A model generated the notes under the pieces. That model did no database searches, was not told the DNA's origin, and saw nothing but the letters and a program-made list of their open reading frames with translations. Below are positions 53,901 to 64,000 of a stretch of DNA of 64,000 bases, piece after piece. The position numbers were made by a program, and so were the translations under genes. Source of the stretch: Trichosporon coremiiforme (Eukaryota; Basidiomycota; Tremellomycetes; Trichosporonales; Trichosporonaceae); NCBI GenBank assembly GCA_039545355.1, contig BCJJ01000009.1, positions 971,757 to 1,035,756 on the forward strand, given 5' to 3'. Each line of letters begins with the position of its first letter. Positions within the stretch are counted from its first letter, which is position 1.

Positions 53901-54390
53901 ACATGTCAGCAAACTGCATCTGCAAGCGTAGCGTTGCGGGAACTTACTTCTTGTCACATTTGATTTTTCTGCAGCGTCAAAGGTGGACGGGAGAGACGGC
54001 GTCAGCACAAGGTTCCAGTGATGGCGGAAGGTACGCGGGGGTGACTTCCAGCTCGGGCCGATGGCACCGGTAAGGAAGATTCCCAGATTCAGAAGCCCGA
54101 ACTCACCTGCGGCGACATTCTGAGCAGCTCTGTACGACACGGCGGCGAGTCGCGTGCGGCTTCTTCTCTTTCTTGATGTCGGGCTTCTGGGGAGTCTCGT
54201 CGACCTCCTCTTCGTCGGGGCTCATGGTTTGATGCGCCGAGTCGTCGTCTGCAATGTCACCAGAAAATGAGCGCGACCGTTGTTGAGTTGCGGGTGAGGA
54301 GTCTTTGAGGTGAAGCAGTTGAGGAAACGGAGGCAGAGGGGGTACACCCTTGTTACCAGGAGGATAACGATTAGGCGGGGGTTGGGACAT
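50941..54390 (-). CDS. Zn(II)2Cys6 transcription factor with fungal-specific regulatory domain
   Basis: Seven exons (54390-54107, 53968-53948, 53896-53886, 53832-53783, 53725-53703, 53633-53017, 52979-50941) total 1014 codons plus stop. The zinc cluster is spread over four exons: CSEC, RRRKIKC, DKKFPC, GPC and the last C in QARC. The third exon is only 11 nt and the second only 21 nt, yet both carry zinc ligands, so the splicing is secure. A coiled-coil-like linker follows (LANLAHRVDALEAAL). The fungal-specific transcription factor domain spans about 240-600 (RIWWNLVFLDWSLA, LRLHRPWLSRGY). The tail is Gln/Asn/Pro-rich. The acceptor at 53634 reads AAG, chosen because CAG breaks the frame. Target genes are unknown. 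Confidence 0.92.
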
Positions 54391-56434
54391 GTCCAGATGT
54401 CGGAGACGGGATGCTTAGAGCGGGTGTGGGTGTGCGTGGATGAATGGATCAGAAGCTAGTGCGGACTTGAATTAGCTCAGCCGTTGGCGGGCTGGCCGGT
54501 TTTCGTTTTGGGGGAAAGGTGGGGGTGGGTGGGAGGAGTGAAGTGGAGCTGAGTGTTGCGTTTTACTTGCTCATGCGGGTGCGAAGGAATGTCACTCGGG
54601 CAGAGGAATGGAGGATGGTGAGGAAGGAGTATTCAGTGAGGACGAAAGAAGGCTTGGTGGTGAGAGAGTGAGTGTGCCTCAGATGCGGAAGGGGTGGGAG
54701 GGTGGAATAAGCCAAGACGTGACCAGAGTGGTGGTGACCGAGGCAAGGAAGGATCAGAGCCAGAGTCCAGTCGAGTCCAGGTGCTGGTGCTTAACTCCAT
54801 TACAGGGCGGCACGGCATGTTGGCGCACGCCGCCTGCAAGCCTGCAATGCAGCTGAGCCTGGGGCCGTAGGGGGTCTCCGACAGTCGGGCGTCATCAGTC
54901 GCACCCGTGGGAAACCCCCGCGAATCCCGCTGGAGCAGTACACCTCCGAGCTCGTGCTCGCCGAATCCGCGTATTCGCCGCAACCCACCCCATGTCCATA
55001 TCATCGGAAGCGGATCGGCGCGTGGTCTAGCCCGTCCTCGGCATGCTCTAAAGACCCAGCTGATAATTGGAATATTCGAAATCCCTGCCGTCTATTTCAC
55101 CTACGCCGCTATGATACTAGCATCGTCATTGGGCCACAGCTTGTCACGTGACTCTCACCGTGCCCCAGTTGCCTGATCATTGACGACTTCCTGAAGGCGA
55201 GATCGATCACAATAAACTTCTGATAGGCCACGTCGGGTGAGATGCCGACGCCGCACGCGCCGCAGACGCCATCAAGCGAAGGGGCTGCAGAGTAAACAAA
55301 ACTGTTCAGGTCCACACGCCCTCTGCCCCCATACCTCTGTGCGCAAGCAAAACTTTTCGTTGGGACAAGTCTAGTCCTGATGGACTCGTCCAGGTGCGCC
55401 CTGGTGACAGCACACGAGCGAGGGTACGCAGGATATTGCGAAACTGGAGCGCTCTGCACAGAGTCTGGTTGGCTGCAAGTCTCACTATGCTCCTCGACTC
55501 GGGCAAGCACAGGGATGAGGCGCCCCACCCGGCCACCTCGCCCTACTCAGATAAGGCACTCAGCAGCACAAAGGACCTCATGTGTGTCCATGTGCTTTGG
55601 CCCATCATTCAACTGTTGAATTCATGAACAAGCCTCTGACGTTGTGGGTTTTCCGTTGACTGGGACGTGCGCTCCACATTGAGCAAACCCTACAGACTGG
55701 TTGCTCAACGAACATGCGGTCGTCGTGGTGATCACCACCCTCCTACCCTCTCGTCTATATCTGAACCGGTGTCTGCTTGTGGTAGCGAGCATGGAGGTGC
55801 GGGCTTGCCGGCTTACCACAAGGGCGAGAGCAGTGCCGTGCTGAATCCATGTTGAACCATCTCACTGCGCTTGCCACCAGTGAAGCAGAGCAGCAGGCAC
55901 GAGGTCTTTGCGGCCCAGAGTGACGGGTCGCTCCTACCCAGCATCTATTTGGCCGCCGATCGCATCTGCTCTGATCGAGTGCCTCGACCGTGCAGTACTG
56001 CCAGTCGTATAAACGTCGGAACGAAGTGCCTCCACTGCCGCACCCGTTATCGAAGAGAGTATTTCCGAGTTCAGGCGTGCATTTCCGACAGACACCGAAG
56101 TCTAACCTCGACTCGTACACCGAACTGCCATTTCTGACCAGATCTCTTAGAGCTTACTACAAGCGTTTAGCGCACACGTACCTCCAGATCTGCCTCTTGA
56201 TTCTCTTATCGCCATCGAAAGCTATTGGTTGAGCGTGCAAGAACCGTGGTCCGCAGATGCAGAGGGCGTTAGAGCGCTGGACTCTGTCCATGCGATCGCC
56301 ACGAGTCAGTCAAGTGCCACCGCCGAGACACGGAAGCAAAAAGTCCAGCGATCCGTCGTTCCAGCCTCGAGAGTGGAGGTCATCTCCGGCCTGAGCCGAG
56401 TGACTGCTCGATCGATCACCCAGAAACTGGCGTC
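54391..56434. other. Divergent intergenic region (2 kb) between the regulator gene and mitochondrial TyrRS
   Basis: No supported gene is seen. The region must contain both promoters. The part from 54400 to 54800 is G/A-rich on the plus strand, so the transcribed strand of the regulator has a pyrimidine-rich leader. A GTCACGTGAC palindrome lies at 55143-55152. Confidence 0.5.
55143..55152. promoter_or_regulatory. 10-bp palindrome GTCACGTGAC (E-box)
   Basis: It is identical to the decamer in the bidirectional promoter at 29544-29553. It probably binds a bHLH factor; which flanking gene it serves is not clear. Confidence 0.45.
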
Positions 56435-58268
56435 ATGCTCGCATTCCGGCAACGTCTTCTGCTCTCTGTGCCGAGAACCGCCCCGCGGCCAGTCGGGCTG
56501 AGGACGCTTTCGACCAAGCCGGCGCCGAACGTCCTCGACGAGCTCAATGAGCGCGGTTTCGTCGCCGATACAACGAGGTGAGTCTTCCCTCACGACATCC
56601 TCAGCCTGGTCGTGCCTTCCCTCGTCACTGTGTCTTCCTCGGAGTGACTCAGCTCCACTAATCCACACTGTTCTCTTAACCAGCGTGTATTGACCGTAGC
56701 CTGGAGCTCCGCTCCCACCTCGACTCCAAGACGACCGTCTACGCCGGTGTCGACCCTTCTGCCTCGTCACTGCACGTCGGTAACCTCCTTCCCCTCTTGG
56801 GCCTGCTGCACTTCCGCGCCCGTGGTCACCATGCTCTCGCTCTGGTAAGCTATTTGGACTCCCTTGGTAGCTGACTCCAGATCGGCGGCGCCACCGGTGC
56901 CATCGGTGATCCCTCCGGACGCTCGACGGAGCGCAATGCCCTCGACAAGGAGACGCTGGCGACGAACGTTGCGGGCATCACGAACCAGGTTAACCGCTTC
57001 TTCGAGCGCGGCATCGAGTACGCCAAGAAGAGGGGGTACGACCCCGAAGCGACGGAGAAGGGCTACCGCGTCCTTAACAATCATGACTGGTTCAAGGACA
57101 TGAGCTTCCTCGACTTCCTTCGCGATGTTGGAAAGTACGCGCGTGTGAACACGATGCTCGCTCGAGAGTCGTGAGTATCCCTGCACCCGGCACAGAGGGA
57201 CAGTCCTGCTAGGAGGGAACAAACTGACAACCAGGGTCAAGACCCGTCTCGACTCGGACGCCGGTATCTCCTTCACCGAGTTTTCGTACCAGCTCCTGCA
57301 AGCGCACGACTTCAACGTACTCTACCGCTCCGAGGGATGTCGTGTTCAGCTTGGTGGAAGTGACCAGTGGGGCAACATTGTGGCCGGTATTGACATGATT
57401 AAGCGGACACGGGCAGCCGATGCCGCGCAGGCCGAGGCTGCTGCGCGTGCGGCTGCTGAAGCTGAAGCTGCCAAGGCTCAGGAGGATGGCAAGAAGAAGA
57501 AGGGCAAGCAGGCTGCCACCAAGGAGGAAGGCGAGAAGGAAGTGAAGAAAGAAGAGGAGCCCGCGTTTGGAATCACCATCCCGCTGCTCACTACGGCGAG
57601 TGGTGAGAAGTTTGGCAAGAGCGCCGGAAACGCGGTCTGGCTCGATGAGTCCCGGACGAGTGTCTCGGACTTCTATCAGGTGAGCATTGCTCCTTCGCTC
57701 AACTGAACGGTCTTCGGGTTTAGCTGACATTCAGTTCTTCTTCCGTGCCACCGACGCCGACGTCGAGAAGTACCTGAACGTCTTGACCCTGCTCCCGCCC
57801 GCCGAGATCAAGTCGGTTATGGCGGAGCACCGCTCTAACCCTCGGGGACGACACGCCCAGCGTACCCTTGCTCGTGAGGTGACTGAGCTCGTCCACGGGC
57901 CCGGCGGCGTGACGCAGGCCGAGCTGCTGGCCAAGATCCTCTTCGCCCCGTCGCTGAAGGACTTGAAGTCCTCTCAGGTGCTCGAGATCATCGAGTCCGG
58001 CGCCTCGGACCCCCGTTTCCAGCGAGTGCACCGGAACGAGCTCAAGGGCAAGCCCGTCACGAAGCTTGCGGTGGAGTACGGCCTGACCAAGGGTAGGAGC
58101 GAGGCGACGCGCATCGTGAGCTCGAAGGGCATGACGCTGAACGGCGACGTGGTCAATGACCCGCGGAGAGAGATCCGGGTGCAGGAGCTCATCGACAAGC
58201 ACATCGCCGTGCTCCGGAAGGGCAACAAGGACGCGATCGTGTTCTATGTGGACCGTGACGATCTCTAA
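56435..58268 (+). CDS. MSY1: Mitochondrial tyrosyl-tRNA synthetase
   Basis: Five exons (56435-56577, 56700-56844, 56881-57170, 57235-57679, 57735-58268) give 518 residues. The first 30 residues are Arg/Leu-rich without acidic residues, fitting a mitochondrial presequence. Class I motifs are clear: the HIGH variant HVGN in [37 protein letters not shown] and the KMSKS variant KFGKS. A C-terminal S4 RNA-binding domain ends the protein ([20 protein letters not shown]). Between GIDMIKR and [11 protein letters not shown] sits an Ala/Glu/Lys-rich insertion of about 45 residues that is not part of the family core. Introns of 36 and 55 nt carry AGCTGAC. The assignment to bacterial-type TyrRS is firm. 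Confidence 0.93.
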
Positions 58269-58437
58269 CCTGCCCTTCCCTTTTCACATCCCCACTCATG
58301 TTTTCCTTCATTATCTGGCATATTGCATTTCTCTCATGGCTAAGTGATGCATCATCTAAGTCTAACTCCCGTGTGGCTGTCCGCTATCCGAGCAAGCCTG
58401 GAGCTGTCAAGTACCCCTCGAGCTACTGTGCAGCAGC

Positions 58438-60505
58438 CTACTCGTCGCCCTTGTCGAGACGAACGGCGGCGGCGCTCTTGACGCCGGCGAGGTCCGTCTT
58501 GTGTCCGACGAGCGTGCGGATGTCCTGGATTCCGTACTTGATCATGGTCGGGCGCTCTAGTGACATGCCCCAGCCGAGAACGCGCACGCCCTTCGGGAGT
58601 CCCATCGGCTCGAGCATCTCGGGACGGAAGACACCGGACTGCTTGTCAGCTCGCGAGTTCTCTCGGCCAGCATTGGTTCCACACCTCCCTCCTCTTGCCT
58701 ATAGAAGGAAAGGGATGAGGAGGACGGAGGGAGGGAGGGAAGTGACAGCGGCTCGGGCAGTCGGGCCCTCACCGCAACCAGAGTGACTCACGTTGGCAAT
58801 CTCGATCCACTTGCCGAGACCCTCGTGCCAGGAGAAGACCTCCATCGACGGCTCGGTGTAGGGGTTGAACGCGGGCTTGAAGCGGAGTTTGTGGTTACCC
58901 GTCTTGGCGAAGAACTCCTTCATGAAGCCTGCCTGTTAGCTACGACGGAACGGTTGCGAGTCAGAGCTCGGCACTCGACGTCTCGACGCCTCGACGTCCT
59001 CGTCACTCGCTCCTCGCGTGTGTACTTACCGATAAGGTGTCCCAGCGTAATGTCGTAGTCGGCAACGACACCCTCGACCTGGTGGAACTCGGCGAGATGC
59101 GTCGCGTCCGTAGCCTCGTTACGGAACACGCGGTCGATGGAGAAGAGCTTGGCGGGCTTGAAGCCGCCGGGCTGGTTCGCGAGCTTGTACAGCATCGCGG
59201 TCGAGACTGACGTCGTGTGCGTGCGCAGGAGCAGCTTCTCCGACTCAAGGCGGGAGAAGGGCGCGCGGTAGCCGATCGAGCCGTAGCCGCCCACCTCGTG
59301 CGTCTTGGCGACCCGCTCGTAGTACGGCTCGTCCGGAATGTCCGCCTTGACGGGGTCTGGATGTCAGCTTCGATGCAACGAACGTAATGCAGCTGGGTGC
59401 TGAGACACACCGCGTTACAGCACCGAGGTGCAGAGAATGGAGGAAGTGCTCACTGCGCTCGCACACTCGCCTGCTATTCTGCTACTCACCGGCAACGTAG
59501 AAGGTGTCCTGCAGCTCACGCGCAGGGTGCTGCTGCGGGACGAACATGGCGTCGAAGTTCCAGAACGCAGACTCGACAAAGTGGTCCGTCGGCATCTCGG
59601 TGAAGCCGAGGTCGAAGAAGATCTGGCGGAACTCCTCGCGAACCTTGAGGAGCGGGTGGAGGGCACCTCCATTCGGCTGCTCGCCCATGGCGGCAAAGTT
59701 GTACTGCTTGAAGCTGGCGTCCTTCCACGCGCCGCTCTGCAGCATGTCGACGGTCAGGTCCGTCTCGTACGTCTTGACCTCGAGGGCGAACTCCTTGCCC
59801 TTGCCGGCCTTGTAGTGGATCAGCTTCCTGCGATTGTCAGCTGGAGCTCTCGACAGCGACGGGCAACCTCACTTGGGCACAACAAGCTTGCGCTTCTGGA
59901 ACTCCTTCAGGTCCTTCTCGGCCAGCGACGTCAGGTCCTTGAGCTGCGCCGACGTCTCGTCCTGCACGCTGTCGGCGGCACGAACGAAACCGGCACCGTC
60001 CTTCGCGATCCACTTGTTCTTGAACGCACGGCCCTGGCCGACCTTGACAACATCGTCGCCGAGAGCCTTCTTCAGATCCGGAATCGAGACGGCGGCTCCG
60101 CCCTTCGGCGGCAGCGCCTCCCACACGCGGTACTCGTGCGAACCGTCCTTCGCGATCTGCGCTCCCTCCTCCGTCAGGCCGTAGACGGTCTCCGTGATCT
60201 GCTCCTGCGTGACCATCTGTCATGTCAGCTATCACCGTAGCAACACGGCTGTGGAGTGCCGACTGGCGCCTAGCTGATGATCAAGCAGTACGCAGCCAGA
60301 CTCAGCCCGCCACCCCAGTGCTCAGCGCACTCACGTCCTTGGTCTGCAGCGAGTCGAGAGCCGCCTTGACCAGCGTCTGTCCATTTTCGCCAAGCTCCTT
60401 GCCGTTCACGACGAGCGTGCGGGTGTCGTTGATCTTTCCGTCGGGCGACGCATCGAGCGCCTTCAGAATCGCCGTCTGAACCTCCTCAACGGTGGGGAGA
60501 CTCAT
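58438..60505 (-). CDS. FRS2: Cytosolic phenylalanyl-tRNA synthetase alpha subunit
   Basis: Six exons (60505-60335, 60216-59873, 59827-59490, 59356-59030, 58928-58792, 58638-58438) total 505 codons plus stop. The N-terminal winged-helix region ([22 protein letters not shown]) is followed by the class II core. Recognisable blocks are [35 protein letters not shown], the motif 2 region [31 protein letters not shown] and motif 3 [17 protein letters not shown]. The enzyme is an alpha2-beta2 tetramer that charges tRNA-Phe. Its 3' end converges on the TyrRS gene only 170 nt away, so two aminoacyl-tRNA synthetases are adjacent. Every intron joins in phase. Confidence 0.94.
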
Positions 60506-60966
60506 TTTTGTTGTTATGTCTAGTCGAGCTGTTGGAAAAGTCAACGTGCGTACGTCTTGAGCGGCGGCCTGATCGCAGCCCAGCCAGCGAGTCCAACTGA
60601 AATCGGAGTCGACCATCTTTCGCCGGCCTATCTGGCCAAAAAGTGGGGAGGCATGCGGGACCTGACACATGCCTATTTTTGGCCTCTCCACCGTAGATGA
60701 TCGCACCGAGGAAAGTCTGCACACCTCCAATGTCGTATGCATGCATACTTGTTTATGTACAGCATAGAAGCACTTCGGTATGGGAATGTAATGTAATCTC
60801 TACAAGCTTAACGAACCTGCTGTGTGCGGCACAGTCCTGGGTACCTCGTGTGCGCCCAGTGACGCGCTCATGTAGGCTGTAGGCTGCGACGCGTGCCGTA
60901 GAGGTACATTGTTTGGTTCCAACTTTTCGCGCCTCCCACGCCGACCTTCTCTTCACCACATCCACC
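60506..60966. promoter_or_regulatory. Bidirectional promoter between FRS2 and the HIRIP3-like gene
   Basis: These 461 nt separate two divergent starts, so both promoters must lie here. The plus strand just before 60967 is C/T-rich, as at other starts in this window. Confidence 0.5.
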
Positions 60967-62330
60967 ATGGACGCCAAACTCGCCAAGAAACTCTCAGGTG
61001 CGGCCAAGAGTGTCGTGAGAGAGTCAATGCGCTCCGGCGCTCTCGACAGGAACGAGCTCACCATTGGCGAGGCGCGCCGGTTAGTCGCCCTCAAGCTGGG
61101 TCTGGCGGAAGATGCGCTCGACGGCGCTAAGGATACTCGGAAACAGGTCAAGGAGGCTATCACTGAGGCTATTGTGAGCTGTATCACTGAATGCCATGAG
61201 CTGACATTCAGGACTCCTACGACGAAGACAAGGACACGAGCGACGACGCGGAGTCGCCGGTGAAGGCAACGAAGGGCAAGGCAAAGAGGGAATCCGTCGC
61301 TCCGAGCTCAGCACCATCCACCCTTGCGAAGCCAGCGAAGAAGTCCAGGAGCAGGAAAACTGCTGATTCTGAAGACGAAGACGAAGCCGATGTGGTGAGC
61401 TTCACCAAGGCTTTCGCCTAAAGCTGACGGCAGCCGCCCTCCCCCCCATCCTCCGTGTCTAGTATCTACGACGAGCCGCCCCCGCCCAAGAAGAGCAAGG
61501 CTAAGCGTGTTGACCCAGACGATGACGGGCCTTCTCCAAGTATGAGTGGAAGGAAGGGGAAGAGGAAGAGCGACGTGTTCTCTGTCTCGAACGACGACGA
61601 CGAGGTGAGCTGCTGACTGTTTCCGCAGAAGCTGACGCCCAGGCTTCTCCAGCGTCCCCAGCATCGAGCGCGATGTCCAGCGTCTATGATGAGCCGCCGA
61701 AAACGAAGAGGGCCAAGGCTGCCCCGAAAACTTCGAAGGGAAGAACGAAGAAAGACCCGAACGAGGGGGTGAGTGCAGCGTCGAGGCAGAGCTGACCTCC
61801 TCCCAGTTATCGCCGGACGAAGCGAAGCTTGCCGACCTTAAGCGCATAGTAGTCGCCTGTGGAGTGCGCAAGCAATGGTGCGTTGCAGAATGTGTCGGCG
61901 TGACTGACGGTGCAGGACGAAGGAGTTTAGTGACTATCCTGAGGTGAGTCTTGGTGGATGCACGTCAACTGATCCTAGACCCGCGATCAGATTCGCCATG
62001 TGCAGGATATCCTCCGGGACCTCGGCATGAAGGGCAACCCGACCCTGGGTAAGGCCAAGTCGCTGAAGGCTCGCCGAGAGCTGGCGCAGGAGCTCTGTGA
62101 GTGTGCACATGCATCGAGCAGCCACCGAGGTCGATGACGTTCGCTACTGGCGGAAGCTGACACCCTTTGCAGCGGACGTGAGGGAGTACGAGCAAGGGCA
62201 CGGCCTCAGCGCTGATCGCCCTACACGGACCCGGGCAGGCCGAGGGACTCGAGATAGCGCGCCTCCAGCCCCTGACGAGGATGGAGCCACTGCAGCCGTC
62301 ATGGACTTCCTAGGGGACGACAGCGACTAG
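60967..62330 (+). CDS. HIRIP3-like histone chaperone
   Basis: Eight exons (60967-61173, 61212-61394, 61434-61604, 61643-61768, 61807-61877, 61916-61943, 61979-62096, 62173-62330) give 353 residues. The N-terminal helical domain (about 1-70) resembles a DEK-C/HIRIP3 N-terminal fold. The middle is Ser/Glu/Lys-rich with three SxYDE boxes, each at an exon start. The C-terminal block LKRIVVACGVRKQW, then IRHVQDILRDLGMKG and LGKAKSLKARRELAQEL, matches the conserved HIRIP3 domain that contacts H2A-H2B. It ends with Arg-rich and acidic stretches. Six of seven introns are 35-39 nt, each with a CTGAC- or CTGAT-type branch. Exon 6 is only 28 nt and lies inside the conserved domain. The family call is good; the human or yeast counterpart's exact role is not transferred. 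Confidence 0.82.
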
Positions 62331-62790
62331 TGTATGTTGTAGCAGCAGTAGCACGCAATGTCTGGTTTATCTTGGTGCTGAGACACATGAGGCGTACATG
62401 TCGCACTCTCATCTGATTTCGGGAAGGGCATGCATGGGACGGTGCACGCCGAGATCTCAAAGATAAGCTTGTTAACCTGGTGATCAGTGGGACCCTGCCG
62501 TCACGTGGAGCCCGTAGAGGAACGTCAGCGGGCGGGCTGGGGTTGGCTGGGGCATCTTGTAACCTGTAACCTTAATGCCTTTGTTGTGCCTGGATGCCTG
62601 AAGCGTGAATGCGTGAACTCTCTCGAGCCCAATTTTCCGACACCTACATCCTTCCTCACCTCCAACGACAGCTCCTCGTGCCAGTCCGACGCGCCAGAAC
62701 GCTAGCCAGCGCTCCCTTTGACCTGCTCGACACGTACAACGCACTTTCGACGAGGATCCAGGCGCCAGCAACGCGACCAAGACGAAGACG
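62331..62790. other. Intergenic between the HIRIP3-like gene and the membrane glycosyltransferase
   Basis: These 460 nt hold no supported gene. They contain the 3' flank of the chaperone gene and the promoter of the next gene. Confidence 0.5.
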
Positions 62791-64000
62791 ATGGTCGGCT
62801 ACCGGCACCCCCTGACAAGTTCTCGGAACCGGCCGCTGCGGTACGTCCTTCTCGGCGTGCTGCTGCTCGGCGCGCTCTACTGGTTCAAGAAGGACAAGGC
62901 CGAGAACCGCTTCCAGGACGTCATCGGCGGCGTCACTCCCAAGACGGGGAGCTCGGCGGCTCACGCTGGACTAGCTGGCCTCGCCCCGCCCGTCGCCCCG
63001 CATCAGCACCAGGACATGCGGAGCTCGTCCACGAACGTAGGCACCAAGCACGAGAAGACGCGCAAGAGCCAGTTCGTCGACCTCCGCACGGCCATTCCGT
63101 GGACGATGTTTGATGGAGGTGAGTGCCGTGAGCAGGCGGCGCGTCGCACGGTCCGTGATTCGCGCATGTGCGCACAGAAGGGTGACTGTCGTGTGCGCCC
63201 GTGTGTACCGCCGATCACGCGCAGCTGCTCAAGTGCCAATTCAGCTGACTCCAGGTCTCCCCGGCTACTCAGTCTTCAGCAACCTCTACCTGAACGGTGG
63301 TATCCTCTATGCCGTATCCGCGGACGAGACGGCTGCGACCCTCATCCCCAAGACGCGAACAATCCTTTCAGGCGTAGGCAAACATCACCCCGAGGCTGGT
63401 CCGGACAGGTGGTCAACGGTCATCGGCGGCGACCTCGCCCGGAGTGAGCTCGGTAACCGCGCCGTCCGTCTTCCCGGTGTTACTGTGAGCTTGCCGGCTA
63501 ACGGCCAACAGCTGACAACAGTACATCTTCAACGACCCGCCAGGCAAGGAGGGCTACCTCGCGTTCTATGAGCACCTGTTCCCCGAGGCTCTTGTCCCGA
63601 GTGTGCGCGCTGTCGCCTCGGTCGTGGATAAGAACAGCGGCGATGTATCCGAGGTGATCCCGTCTCGCATCATCTTTGCGCGCTGCTCAGACGATGGCTT
63701 CAAGGATGACAAGGGACGGAGTGAGCTGCGTGTGCCCTCAAGTAGCTGACAAATAGATATCTGGACACTCTCCCGTTTGTTCCCGGACGTGCCGATCGAG
63801 GACGCGCGTAACTGGGCCGACCGCGCCGAGTCTGACCTGACGTACATCTTCGAGCGGGTCGTCATCGTCGACCGGTGGGCGGCGCACAGTTTCGGGCGCG
63901 ACACGGCGCGCTGGGGCAAGATGAACGGCGAAGCGCACACGATGCCAGCGCCCAAGGGGTTCTGGGAGCCGCTGCGGCGCAACATGCTCGACGCCGTGGG
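62791..64000 (+). CDS. Type II membrane glycosyltransferase-like protein (GT61/DUF563-like), 3' end beyond window
   Basis: Four exons are visible (62791-63118, 63255-63484, 63522-63720, 63757 to the edge), joining in phase to at least 333 residues. A basic N-terminus and one membrane anchor (about 16-32, LRYVLLGVLLLGALYWF) suggest a Golgi type II protein. The luminal part begins about residue 95 with PGYSVFSNLYLNGGILYAV, followed by WSTVIGGDL, YLAFYEHLFPEAL, WTLSRLFPDVPIEDARNW and ERVVIVDRWAAHS. The pattern resembles GT61-type glycosyltransferases of basidiomycetes, but the catalytic end is outside the window. Introns of 36 and 37 nt carry AGCTGAC. Together with CAP59 it may serve surface glycan synthesis; this is inference. 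Confidence 0.65.

Noticed and set aside
1..64000. tRNA, rRNA, transposons or retroelements
   Set aside because: I searched by eye for B-box-like GGTTCGA, clover-leaf arms, long terminal repeats and transposase or reverse-transcriptase motifs, and found nothing convincing.

Overview
The window is nuclear DNA of a basidiomycete yeast, most likely Tremellomycetes, order Trichosporonales. It is GC-rich, with densely packed genes on both strands and very short introns (mostly 35-39 nt; donor GTGAGC or GTAAGC, branch motif CTGAC, acceptor CAG a few bases later). A CAP59-type capsule mannosyltransferase fits the Cryptococcus/Trichosporon group. Gene models were built by joining reading frames across these introns. 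Every multi-exon model given with high confidence closes exactly in frame.

Layout. 1-8139: three minus-strand genes, namely an edge-truncated Ser-rich protein, a UBA-RWD-DEAH RNA helicase and a Gln/Ala-rich Zn2Cys6 regulator, followed by 2.5 kb without a supported gene. 10655-12543: a fused macrodomain-sirtuin (SirTM-like) protein. 13823-20985: a 2307-residue, mostly disordered RING-H2 protein. 21602-27172: two tail-to-tail paralogous siderophore-type MFS transporters with unusual helical tails. 27567-30602: a divergent pair, an LRR/Lys-rich protein and mitochondrial ribosomal protein bL9m. 31593-33935: CAP59. 36653-40440: an F-box protein converging on a Sym1/Mpv17 protein. 41030-46661: an MFS anion transporter, a ZNG1/CobW-type GTPase and CIA1. 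46929-48122: a TPR-like protein. 48599-50551: the intron-array locus. 50941-54390: a second Zn2Cys6 regulator. 56435-62330: mitochondrial TyrRS, cytosolic PheRS alpha and a HIRIP3-like histone chaperone. 62791 to the edge: a type II membrane glycosyltransferase-like protein.

The most unusual object is at about 48.8-50.5 kb. About 25 intron-like units of 34-49 nt follow one another, separated by exons of 11-32 nt in the densest part. They alternate strictly between two donor classes, GTGAGCT (branch AGCTGAC) and GTCAGTT (branch AACTGAC). Donor and branch motifs are complementary within each unit and change together between classes. With a few non-canonical junctions, the joined exons give a stop-free frame of about 224 codons. 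The product is not recognisable, so a non-coding host transcript or an expanded introner array is equally possible. Microexons of 11, 21, 22 and 23 nt in well-supported neighbouring genes show that this genome can define tiny exons.

The second notable item is the eukaryotic zinc-macrodomain/SirTM fusion, which joins a probable ADP-ribosyl writer and eraser in one chain. The remaining genes are ordinary housekeeping: Fe-S assembly, tRNA charging, mitochondrial translation, metal handling and glycan synthesis.
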